Source: Oscillospiraceae bacterium (GTDB lineage Bacteria; Bacillota; Clostridia; Oscillospirales; Oscillospiraceae). Taken from it: a stretch of 59,688 bases of DNA. The number at the start of each line of letters is the position of its first letter. Within the stretch, counting starts at the first letter, position 1. The notes beneath the pieces were generated by a model, which saw only the letters and a program-made list of their open reading frames with translations, was not told where the DNA came from and ran no database searches. Below, piece by piece: positions 1-6,992 of the stretch. Made by a program: the position numbers and the translations under genes. The stretch spans positions 1 to 59,688 of the forward strand of contig CACXMX010000004.1 in assembly GCA_902768805.1 (NCBI GenBank), in the 5' to 3' direction.

Positions 1-1
1 A

Positions 2-759
2 TGGCCCGATTTCAGCCATCATGAGTACATCGAGCCTCAGAAGAAGTTCATGGAGAAATACGGCAATGTGGACAAGGTGCTTCACCTGAACATCGGCCAA
101 AGCTGCACGGAGCGCCTGGTGGCGCTGCTGGGCGGCTACACCCAGGCGATGGTCGCACTGGCCGAGGAGCCCGAGGCGTGTCACGACTTCCTGATGGCCT
201 TCGCCGAATTCACCAGGAACAGATTCCAAAAGATGACTCAGATCGCCAAGGTGGACTTCGTCACCTTCCACGACGACTGGGGCACCGAGCGCGACACGTT
301 CTTCGGCCCTGCTATGATGGAGGAGATCGTCTACGAGCCCACCAAGCTGATCCTATGATGGAGGAGATCGTCTACGAGCCCACCAAGCTGATCATCGACG
401 CGATCAAAGAGCACGGAGCCTGCTTCCAGCTGCACTCCTGCGGCAAAATCGAGCGGTTCGTGCCTTATATGATCGACCTGGGCGTGGACTTCATCCAGCT
501 GCAGCGGCGGGCCAACGACGTGCCCATGCTCAAGGAGAAGTACGGCGACAAAATCGGCTTCAACACCGGACTGGAGGGCTTCAGCTACGGCGATCCCCTG
601 CCAAAGGGCGACGAGCTTCGCGCGCTGATCCGCAAGACCGTGGATCTGTACGGCAAGGGAGGCGGGTTCTACACCTCCATCATGACGCCCGATCCCGAAC
701 AGCTGTGGGACGGCGTGTGGGAGCTGTTCTGCTACAGCCGCGAGTTCTACGAGCAGTAA
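2..759 (+). pseudogene. UroD/MtaA-family methyltransferase-like protein, 5' truncated and frameshifted
   Basis: The reading frame is already open at the window edge (frame of base 2) and runs to about base 358. It then continues in another frame from about 353 to the stop at 757-759. The two halves join exactly when one copy of a 41-base tandem duplication (312-352 and 353-393) is removed, so this is one gene broken by a duplication. The rebuilt C-terminal part has the HSCG motif followed by a GVDFIQLQ-type strand. The HxC pair resembles the zinc ligands of corrinoid/UroD-family methyltransferases (MtaA-like). Family members move methyl groups between corrinoid proteins and thiols, or decarboxylate uroporphyrinogen; the substrate here is unknown. 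It ends before a strong terminator at 812-847. It may be a true pseudogene or an assembly error. Confidence 0.75.
312..393 (+). repeat. 41-bp perfect tandem duplication
   Basis: Bases 312-352 and 353-393 are identical 41-base copies starting with CTATGATGGAGG. Since 41 is not a multiple of three, the duplication shifts the reading frame of the UroD-like gene and creates a TGA at 356-358. Removing one copy restores a single open frame. Confidence 0.9.
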
Positions 760-811
760 GTCTTTCCGGCCGGGACCGGTCCCGGCCGCTTTGCCCGATC
801 CCGAAACAAGG

Positions 812-847
812 CAGCGCCGCGGAAAACCGCGGCGCTGTTTCAATTTT
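812..847 (+). terminator. Intrinsic terminator after the UroD-like gene
   Basis: An 11-bp GC-rich stem (CAGCGCCGCGG and its complement) with an AAAA loop is followed by TTTCAATTTT. A second GC-rich palindrome without a T tract lies just upstream at about 776-799. Confidence 0.8.
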
Positions 848-1072
848 GCGATTCGGACTGTGAAAGACGGAGAAGCTGTGCTATGATCGGGACGGGCGCT
901 GCGCGCTCCGGCAGAAGGGACACTGCCGCAATAAATAAATAATTCTTATGATATAACGCAACGATAAAACACGAAATGGCCGAGGACACGCGGCTTTTCG
1001 GCGCGGACCGGGAGATCCGGCGCCGCCTGTTTTCCCTTTGGGATGAGAAATACGGACCGGGAGGATGAGAGT
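848..1072. other. Intergenic stretch with no recognised gene
   Basis: Between the terminator and the next gene I see no coding frame with a ribosome site. AT-rich patches at about 890-896 and 946-958 could hold -10 elements. A bulged GC hairpin lies at about 996-1026, followed by a T-rich run, and may be a leader structure of the downstream gene. Confidence 0.4.
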
Positions 1073-1756
1073 GTGGTATTCGATTTTACCGTCAGAACGA
1101 AGCAGGATCTGATCGACGCGGTGCGGACCTTCGGCATCGTGCCCTTTTTCCGCAACTCGATCCCCGGCTTTTCGCTGGAGGAGCATGTCGTTCCCTCCGT
1201 ATGGTATACCTCCGAGAGCGCCGAGTGGCCGGTGTGGGAGTGGAAAGGCCCCGTGATTTTCGAGGCGAACTGCGCCTACGGAAAGTTTTTTGAAAAGAAA
1301 GCGGCGTTCGTGAGCCCCGAGTGGTTCAGGGAACTGGCCAATTACAGGCGGGACGGGTATGATTTTGACGCCCGGTACGACGATGGGCTCTCCTCGAGGA
1401 AGGACAAGGACCTGTTCGACCTTATCGACGCCAACGCCCCGGTGCTGTCCCGCACCGTAAAGGCGCTGGGCAATTACCGAAAGGGCGGGCGGACCGGGTT
1501 CGAGACATCGCTCACCCGGCTGCAGGAGCAGTGCTATGTGATCACCGGGGATTTCGTCTACCCCGTAGACCGGCACGGGAACCGCTACGGCTGGGGCACG
1601 GCGCAGTACACCACGCCCGAAAGGTTTTTCGGAGCGGAGTTTTCCGACGCCGTCTACTCCAACAGCCCGGAGAGATCCCGCGGCCTTCTTCTGGAGCATC
1701 TTTCGTCCGTTCTGCCCGGAACGGAGGAGAAGGATCTGATCCGCTTTCTGAAATGA
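1073..1756 (+). CDS. Conserved Clostridial protein, AlkZ-related
   Basis: The product has about 227 residues. I start it at GTG 1073 because a GGGAGG ribosome site (1059-1064) sits 8 bases upstream. An in-frame ATG at 1043 has no such site. Motifs such as FFRNSIPGF, WEWKGP, ECAYGKFF-like, YRRDGYDFDARYDDG and RYGWGTAQYTTPE recall, from memory, a family in anaerobic Firmicutes annotated as AlkZ-related (winged-helix DNA glycosylase fold). Activity on damaged DNA is not shown by the sequence. It is a single-gene unit: it follows a terminator at 812-847 and ends before a two-way terminator at 1791-1827. Confidence 0.6.
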   Translation: MVFDFTVRTKQDLIDAVRTFGIVPFFRNSIPGFSLEEHVVPSVWYTSESAEWPVWEWKGPVIFEANCAYGKFFEKKAAFVSPEWFRELANYRRDGYDFDARYDDGLSSRKDKDLFDLIDANAPVLSRTVKALGNYRKGGRTGFETSLTRLQEQCYVITGDFVYPVDRHGNRYGWGTAQYTTPERFFGAEFSDAVYSNSPERSRGLLLEHLSSVLPGTEEKDLIRFLK

Positions 1757-1790
1757 ATCCCTTTCCCGGGTGTCCGAAGAAGCGAAACAC

Positions 1791-1828
1791 GGCGATCCGC
1801 GCTCCCGTGAGGAGCGCGGATCGCTTTG
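1791..1828. terminator. Bidirectional terminator between convergent genes
   Basis: A 14-bp perfect GC-rich stem (GCGATCCGCGCTCC and complement) with a CGTGA loop is followed by TTTGCCGTTCTT on +. It lies between the AlkZ-related gene (+) and the small ORF (-), so it can serve both. Confidence 0.7.
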
Positions 1829-1840
1829 CCGTTCTTCAGC

Positions 1841-1921
1841 TCAGCCCTTTTCGGAGAGCACATACACCATACTCATCGGCACATACAGCGCCAGCGCGAT
1901 GATCGCCAGTATATCCCCCAT
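1841..1921 (-). CDS. Candidate 26-residue single-span membrane peptide
   Basis: On the minus strand an ATG (1919-1921) begins a 26-codon frame ending in TGA (1841-1843). It has a strong ribosome site (AAAGGAG, 8 bases before the ATG) in an otherwise empty gap. The product begins MGDILAIIALAL, has a hydrophobic stretch over about residues 4-21 and ends SEKG, so it looks like a one-pass membrane peptide. AT-rich sequence upstream on - (about 1950-1985) could hold its promoter. It shares the terminator at 1791-1827 with the convergent gene. I do not recognise a family. The evidence is the ribosome site, the hydrophobic composition and the terminator. Confidence 0.5.
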   Translation of the reverse strand: MGDILAIIALALYVPMSMVYVLSEKG

Positions 1922-2085
1922 GATTCCCGCTCCTTTCTTGTTCCGGAAAAGCGTCTTTTCTCTTTACAAGCTAAAATATACTCTGCCGGGTGTACCATAA
2001 AACTCACTTCCGGGAGGTTTTAGCCGCCGGGGCGAACGATTCCGGGCACAGGATCGTCTTATCAGCGACGAAAGGGGAGAGAAAA

Positions 2086-3606
2086 GTGACCGCGCGAGAG
2101 ATCGGGATCGGCGAAAAGGAGCGTATCGTGCTGCGTCTGACGCGCGTGTGGCTCTGGGCCGTGCTTGTCGGGCTTCCGCTGGTGGTCCACGACGGCTATT
2201 TTGACGTGACCGAGATCAAGACGGCCTGGTATGCCGTGTGCGCGGTGCTCCTCCTGATGGGGCGTCTCGTCTGCGCGATCCAGTTCGGGCGCTCCGGACG
2301 CCGGGAGACCGGCGCCGCCGGGATCTTCGCGGCGGTGTTCTGCTTTGCGGCGCTGCTCGCGTCGATCGGCAGCGGATTCTTACGCGATTCGCTTTTCGGC
2401 CCTCAGGGGCGCTGGCAGGGCGCGGCGATGCTCTGGCTTTACGCGGCGGTCTGGGCTTCTCTTCGGGATGTGCCGCTGCGTACGGAGGATGTGACGATCC
2501 CTCTTTTCATCGGCATGGGCGCCGCGGCGCTCCTCGCGATCGCGGACCATCTGGGATTCGACCTCCTTGGGATGCAGTCGGCCCTTGGCCCCTTTGACCG
2601 GGGAAGGTACATCTCCGTGCTCGGGAACATCAACTTCGCCGGGGCGTATTTTGTCCTGACGACCGGAACGGCGGCATATTCCTTCGCCGCGGCCCGGACC
2701 GGAGGGGAACGCGCCGCTTACGGAGGGCTGTTCGCTCTGAGCCTGTGGGGCGCGATGGCCGTACGCAGCGAGTGCGCCGTTCTGGGCGTGAGCGCGGCGC
2801 TTGCGGCTCTGCCCTTCGCCTTCCGCGACCGTGACGCTCTTTCCCGCGGCTGCCTGATCGGCGCGGCGGCGATATTGCTCATGCAGCTTTACCGGCTCAT
2901 CGCCGCGCTCTTCGGAGCGGGGCTCTCCTCTCTTACCGGAATGCTTCTGCGGCCCGAGTGCTCCGCGGCGGTGATCCTCCTCAGCGCGGCGGTGTACGCG
3001 ATCTCCCGCCGGGTAAAGGAGACCGGCCGCTTCCGGCGGGGCCTGGGCCTTGCGATGGCCGCGGCGGCGCTCCTTGTGACGGCGGGGCTGATCCTGCTCA
3101 ACACGGCGTTTTCCCACGTGCCGCTGGGAGCGGCGGAGGAATGGCTGCGCTTCTCCGACGCGTGGGGCACGGACCGTTTGGGCGTATGGAAGCACTGCCT
3201 TGCCCTGAGGAGAAGCTTCGGCCCGTGGGAGAAGCTGATGGGCGGAGGGTGCGGGATCCTGGCGCGCATGGACGCGCGGGACCGGATCTTTCCCGACGCC
3301 GTGCTGGACGCGGCTCACTGCGAGTATCTGCAGATCCTGCTGAACTGGGGCTGGGCGGGACTTTTGAGCTGGTGCGCGTGGCCTGCGCTGTCGGTGCGCG
3401 AGGGCCTGAAAAACGGCGGAGCGCTCTCCCGCGTCCTGATTCCCGGCCTTGTCGGCTACGCGGTGCAGGCGGCGGTCAACATCGCCCAGGCTCCGGGTAT
3501 CATGATCTTTTTCGCGTTGCTCGCGGCGCAGCGTTCATCGAGCGGAAAAATGGGGAAAGCGGCGGTTGACAAGGACGATTTTTGTGGTAAAATACAAAAG
3601 CTGTGA
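2086..3606 (+). CDS. O-antigen ligase-like (Wzy_C) polytopic membrane protein
   Basis: About 506 residues with roughly ten hydrophobic segments. The start is GTG 2086, preceded by AAGGGGAG six bases upstream. The frame stays open back to 1990, but that part has no ribosome site. Near the C-terminus (about residues 406-424) the segment AHCEYLQILLNWGWAGLLSW matches the H-x3-L...GxxGL pattern of the O-antigen ligase/polymerase family, which joins or transfers undecaprenyl-linked glycans outside the membrane. The glycan is unknown and no other glycan genes adjoin it. The last 40 bases hold the alaS promoter, so the end of this gene doubles as regulatory DNA. Confidence 0.65.
   Translation: MTAREIGIGEKERIVLRLTRVWLWAVLVGLPLVVHDGYFDVTEIKTAWYAVCAVLLLMGRLVCAIQFGRSGRRETGAAGIFAAVFCFAALLASIGSGFLRDSLFGPQGRWQGAAMLWLYAAVWASLRDVPLRTEDVTIPLFIGMGAAALLAIADHLGFDLLGMQSALGPFDRGRYISVLGNINFAGAYFVLTTGTAAYSFAAARTGGERAAYGGLFALSLWGAMAVRSECAVLGVSAALAALPFAFRDRDALSRGCLIGAAAILLMQLYRLIAALFGAGLSSLTGMLLRPECSAAVILLSAAVYAISRRVKETGRFRRGLGLAMAAAALLVTAGLILLNTAFSHVPLGAAEEWLRFSDAWGTDRLGVWKHCLALRRSFGPWEKLMGGGCGILARMDARDRIFPDAVLDAAHCEYLQILLNWGWAGLLSWCAWPALSVREGLKNGGALSRVLIPGLVGYAVQAAVNIAQAPGIMIFFALLAAQRSSSGKMGKAAVDKDDFCGKIQKL
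3566..3593 (+). promoter_or_regulatory. Sigma-70-type promoter for the alaS T-box transcript
   Basis: TTGACA (3566-3571), a 16-base spacer and TAAAAT (3588-3593). The promoter lies inside the last codons of the upstream membrane-protein gene, directly before the T-box leader. Confidence 0.75.
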
Positions 3607-3826
3607 AAAAGAAAAGCCATGTCCCGCCCGGCCCGCAGAGAGAGGGAAGCGCTGAAAACCCTTGACCGGAAGCATGGCGGCCCCTTTGGAGCTCCCGCGC
3701 GATGAGTGCGGCGGACTGACCCCCGTTACCGGGTCGATGAGATGCGGCGTTTCGCCGCGATCAGGGTGGTACCGCGAGGAGAATCTCCCCGCCCCTGTGT
3801 ATCGGGGGCGGGATATTTTTTTGATG
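3600..3826 (+). promoter_or_regulatory. T-box riboswitch (alanine) upstream of alaS
   Basis: The leader contains the diagnostic T-box sequence AGGGTGGTACCGCG (3763-3776), an AGAGAG-type stem I start near 3641, and a terminator stem (about 3787-3795 with 3804-3812) followed by a T tract (3816-3822). A GGAGCTC context at 3688-3694 fits the specifier loop, making GCT (3691-3693) the likely alanine codon. Uncharged tRNA-Ala would bind and favour the antiterminator, raising alaS expression. The specifier is placed by pattern only. Confidence 0.92.
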
Positions 3827-3893
3827 TGATACCCGGTCCGGCCGCAAAACCGGACCGGCCTATTACCTTTCAATCTGTTTGGAGGTCATACAT

Positions 3894-6554
3894 TTGAAAG
3901 AGTTTGGACTTAACGAGCTGCGGGAGATGTATCTCTCTTTCTTTGAGACGAAGGGCCATCTGCGTCTGCCCAGCTTCTCTCTGATCCCGAAGAACGATCC
4001 GTCGCTTCTGCTGATCAACGCGGGCATGAGCCCAATGAAAACCTGGTTCACCGGGGAGGAGATCCCCCCGCGCCGCCGGGTGACCACCTGCCAGAAGTGC
4101 ATCCGCACCCCGGACATCGACAACATCGGCAAGACGGCCCGCCACGGCACCTATTTCGAGATGCTGGGCAACTTCTCGTTCGGCGATTACTTCAAGCGCG
4201 AAGCCATCCACTGGGCATGGGAGTTCCTGACCTCCCCCGAGTGGGTAGGACTGGACCCCGACCGCCTCTATCCCTCCGTCTTTTCCGGGAACGAGACCAC
4301 CCCGGCGGACGACGAGGCCTTTGATATCTGGAACAAAGAGATCGGCATCCCCGCCGACCGCATCTACCGCTTCGGCAAGGAAGACAACTTCTGGGAACAC
4401 GGCAGCGGCCCGTGCGGCCCCTGCTCCGAGATCTACTATGACCGGGGCGAGGAATACGGCTGCGGCAAACCGGACTGCCATGTGGGCTGCGACTGCGACC
4501 GCTATATGGAGGTCTGGAACATCGTATTCTCCCAGTTCAACAACGACGGCCTGGGCAATTACACCGAGCTCAGCCAGAAGAACATCGACACCGGCATGGG
4601 CCTGGAGCGCCTGGCCGTGGTGTGCCAGAACGTGAATTCGCTTTTCGACGTGGACACGGTGATGAACATCACCCACAAGGTCAGCGAGATCACCGGCGCT
4701 CACTACGGAGAGTCGTATGAGAAGGATGTCTCCCTGCGCATCATCACCGACCATATCCGCTCCTCCACCTTCATGACCTGCGACGGCGTCCTTCCCTCCA
4801 ACGAGGGACGCGGCTACGTGCTGCGCCGCCTGCTGCGCCGCGCGGCCCGTCACGGACGGCTGCTGGGCGTGCATGAGCCCTTCCTGTACAAGGTCTGCGA
4901 CATGGTCATCCATGAAAACCGCGGCGCTTACCCGGAGCTCTCCGAGCGGCAGGAGTACATCACCAGCGTGATCCGCGCCGAGGAGGAGAATTTTGCCCGT
5001 ACCATCGACGGCGGGCTGAGCATCTTCTCGAACATGCTCGCCCGTCACCGCGAGCGGCTGGAGAACGTTTTCTCCGGAGCGGACGCCTTCAAGCTCTACG
5101 ACACCTACGGATTCCCCCTGGACCTCACCCGGGAGATGGCCACCGAGGCCGGCCTGGGCGTGGATGAGGACGCCTTCCTGCAGCTGATGAAGGAACAGCG
5201 GGAGCGCGCCCGCGCCGCCCGCGCCGCCGACGAGACGGCCTGGGCCGGCATGGACCTGGGGCTGGACAACACGCCCACCGCCTTCACCGGATACGGCCGC
5301 CTGCACGACGACGGGAAGATCCTGGCCATCGTGGCCGAGGAGGAGCTGCGCGAGCGCGTCGGCGCCGGAGCGGAAGCCAGCATCGTGCTGGACAAGACGC
5401 CGTTCTACGCCGAGATGGGCGGTCAGAGCGCCGACCACGGCCTGATGATCCTCAAGGACGCGGTTTTCGAGGTCCGGGACGTTCAGAAAAACAAGGCCGG
5501 AAAGGTCCTGCACACGGGCGTGATGGTCTCCGGGAACCTGGCTGTTGGCGAAACGGTGAACGCCTGCGTGGACACCGCCCGCCGCAAGGCCATCATGCGC
5601 GCCCACAGCGCGACCCACCTGCTTCATAAGGCCCTGCGCAGCGTGCTGGGCGACCATGTGCACCAGGCCGGCTCTCTGGTGGAGCCCGACCGCCTGCGTT
5701 TCGACTTTACCCATTTCTCCGCCATGACGCCCGAAGAGATCGCCACGGTGGAGCGCATGGTAAACGAGGCCGTGCTCGAGGGCTTCGCCGTGGATGTGAA
5801 GGAGATGCCCATTGCCGAGGCCAAGAGCCTGGGCGCCATGGCCCTCTTCGGAGAGAAATACGGCGACATCGTCCGCGTGGTGGACATGGGCGACGGCTAC
5901 TCCGTGGAGTTCTGCGGCGGCACCCATCTGGACAACACCGCCAAGGTGGGCTCGTTCCGCATCCTTGCCGAGTTTTCCGTTGCCAGCGGCGTGCGGCGCA
6001 TCGAGGCCGTAACCGGCAAAGAGACTCTCAGGATCATGGAGAACAATACCCGCACCCTCATGACGCTGGCCGAGCGCATCAAGGCCAAGCCCGAGGAGCT
6101 GCTCGCCCGCGCCGAGGCCCGCAGCAGCGAGATCCGCACTCTTCGGCAGGCCGTGGAAAAGTTCCGCAGCCGCGAGCTTCTCCACAACGCCGAGGGCTTC
6201 CTGACCTCTGCCAAGACCGTCGGCGGCATGCATGTGGTGACCACGACGCTTCCCGGCGAGACCGGCCCCGACGAAATGCGCCGCATCGGAGATTTCCTGC
6301 GCGACAAGGACGGCCGGATCGTGGCGGTGCTCGCCGCGGTGAAGGGCGAAAAGATCACGTTCCTGGCCGTGTGCGGCAAGGACGCCGTGGCCGCGGGCGT
6401 GCGCGCCGGCGACCTGATTCGTCAGGTGTGCTCCCTCTGCGGAGGCAAGGGCGGCGGCAAGCCCGATTCCGCCATGGGCGGCGGCAGCGACCCGCTCAAG
6501 CTCGACGACGCCATGGCTTCCGTGGACGACTTCGTGGCGTCCAAGGTGAACTGA
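3894..6554 (+). CDS. alaS: Alanyl-tRNA synthetase
   Basis: About 886 residues, the usual length. It starts at TTG 3894, eight bases after GGAGG (3881-3885), giving MKEFGLNELREMYL, which matches AlaRS N-termini. It has the class II catalytic core (about 1-240, with SLLLINAGM and HGTYFEMLGNFSFGDYF), the tRNA-binding domain, the editing domain with HSATHLLH (about 569-576) and CGGTH (about 673-677), and the C-terminal C-Ala/DHHA1 domain with a GGKGGGK run. It charges tRNA-Ala and clears mischarged Ser/Gly. Expression is controlled by the T-box directly upstream. The HIT gene follows 15 bases later. A 1000-codon frame on the opposite strand is a shadow of this gene. Confidence 0.97.
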   Translation: MKEFGLNELREMYLSFFETKGHLRLPSFSLIPKNDPSLLLINAGMSPMKTWFTGEEIPPRRRVTTCQKCIRTPDIDNIGKTARHGTYFEMLGNFSFGDYFKREAIHWAWEFLTSPEWVGLDPDRLYPSVFSGNETTPADDEAFDIWNKEIGIPADRIYRFGKEDNFWEHGSGPCGPCSEIYYDRGEEYGCGKPDCHVGCDCDRYMEVWNIVFSQFNNDGLGNYTELSQKNIDTGMGLERLAVVCQNVNSLFDVDTVMNITHKVSEITGAHYGESYEKDVSLRIITDHIRSSTFMTCDGVLPSNEGRGYVLRRLLRRAARHGRLLGVHEPFLYKVCDMVIHENRGAYPELSERQEYITSVIRAEEENFARTIDGGLSIFSNMLARHRERLENVFSGADAFKLYDTYGFPLDLTREMATEAGLGVDEDAFLQLMKEQRERARAARAADETAWAGMDLGLDNTPTAFTGYGRLHDDGKILAIVAEEELRERVGAGAEASIVLDKTPFYAEMGGQSADHGLMILKDAVFEVRDVQKNKAGKVLHTGVMVSGNLAVGETVNACVDTARRKAIMRAHSATHLLHKALRSVLGDHVHQAGSLVEPDRLRFDFTHFSAMTPEEIATVERMVNEAVLEGFAVDVKEMPIAEAKSLGAMALFGEKYGDIVRVVDMGDGYSVEFCGGTHLDNTAKVGSFRILAEFSVASGVRRIEAVTGKETLRIMENNTRTLMTLAERIKAKPEELLARAEARSSEIRTLRQAVEKFRSRELLHNAEGFLTSAKTVGGMHVVTTTLPGETGPDEMRRIGDFLRDKDGRIVAVLAAVKGEKITFLAVCGKDAVAAGVRAGDLIRQVCSLCGGKGGGKPDSAMGGGSDPLKLDDAMASVDDFVASKVN

Positions 6555-6569
6555 AAGGAGAAAAGCGTC

Positions 6570-6911
6570 ATGTCCGACTGCCTGTTCTGCAAAATCATCT
6601 CTGGGGAGATCCCGTCGGCAAAGGTTTATGAGGACGAGAACGTCTTCGCCTTCCGGGATATCGCCCCGCAGGCTCCCACTCATATCCTGGTAGTGCCGCG
6701 CGAACACATCGAGTCCGTGGCCGATCTGAACGCGGACAACTCCGCGCTCGCGGCGCGCTGCCTGGAGGCCGCGGCCGTGATCGCCCGGCAGGAGGGCCTC
6801 AGGGGCGGGTTCCGGGTCGTTTCCAACTGCGGAGACGACGCGGGTCAGACGGTGAAGCACCTGCATTTCCACATCCTGGGCGGAGAGCGCCTGGGCGACA
6901 GAATGGCCTGA
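6570..6911 (+). CDS. HIT-family (HINT-type) nucleotide hydrolase
   Basis: A 113-residue protein with the histidine triad HLHFH (H97, H99, H101), the N-terminal CLFCKIISGEIP segment of HINT proteins and a DIAPQAPTHILVVP strand. HINT enzymes hydrolyse nucleoside phosphoramidates such as AMP-lysine, so linkage to an aminoacyl-tRNA synthetase is plausible. It lies 15 bases after alaS with an AAAGGAG ribosome site and shares the alaS transcript. A terminator (6928-6968) ends the unit. Confidence 0.93.
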   Translation: MSDCLFCKIISGEIPSAKVYEDENVFAFRDIAPQAPTHILVVPREHIESVADLNADNSALAARCLEAAAVIARQEGLRGGFRVVSNCGDDAGQTVKHLHFHILGGERLGDRMA

Positions 6912-6927
6912 TCAGCGAAAACAGCAC

Positions 6928-6968
6928 AGCGCCGATCCTGCGGGCGGATCCCGGGGATCGGCGCTTTT
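6928..6968 (+). terminator. Intrinsic terminator of the alaS-HIT operon
   Basis: An 11-bp stem (AGCGCCGATCC, 6928-6938, with its complement ending at 6965) is followed by a TTTT run. It lies just upstream of comEC. Confidence 0.75.
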
Positions 6969-6992
6969 GGAATGATTCGGAGAGGACCGAGT

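Noticed and set aside
1990-2085. Longer N-terminus for the O-antigen-ligase-like protein
   Set aside because: No ribosome site at 1990, the extra residues are not membrane-like, and GTG 2086 follows AAGGGGAG.
3870-6872. A 1000-codon open frame on the minus strand
   Set aside because: It is the antisense shadow of alaS and the HIT gene in GC-rich DNA. The plus strand encodes a complete AlaRS with all motifs.
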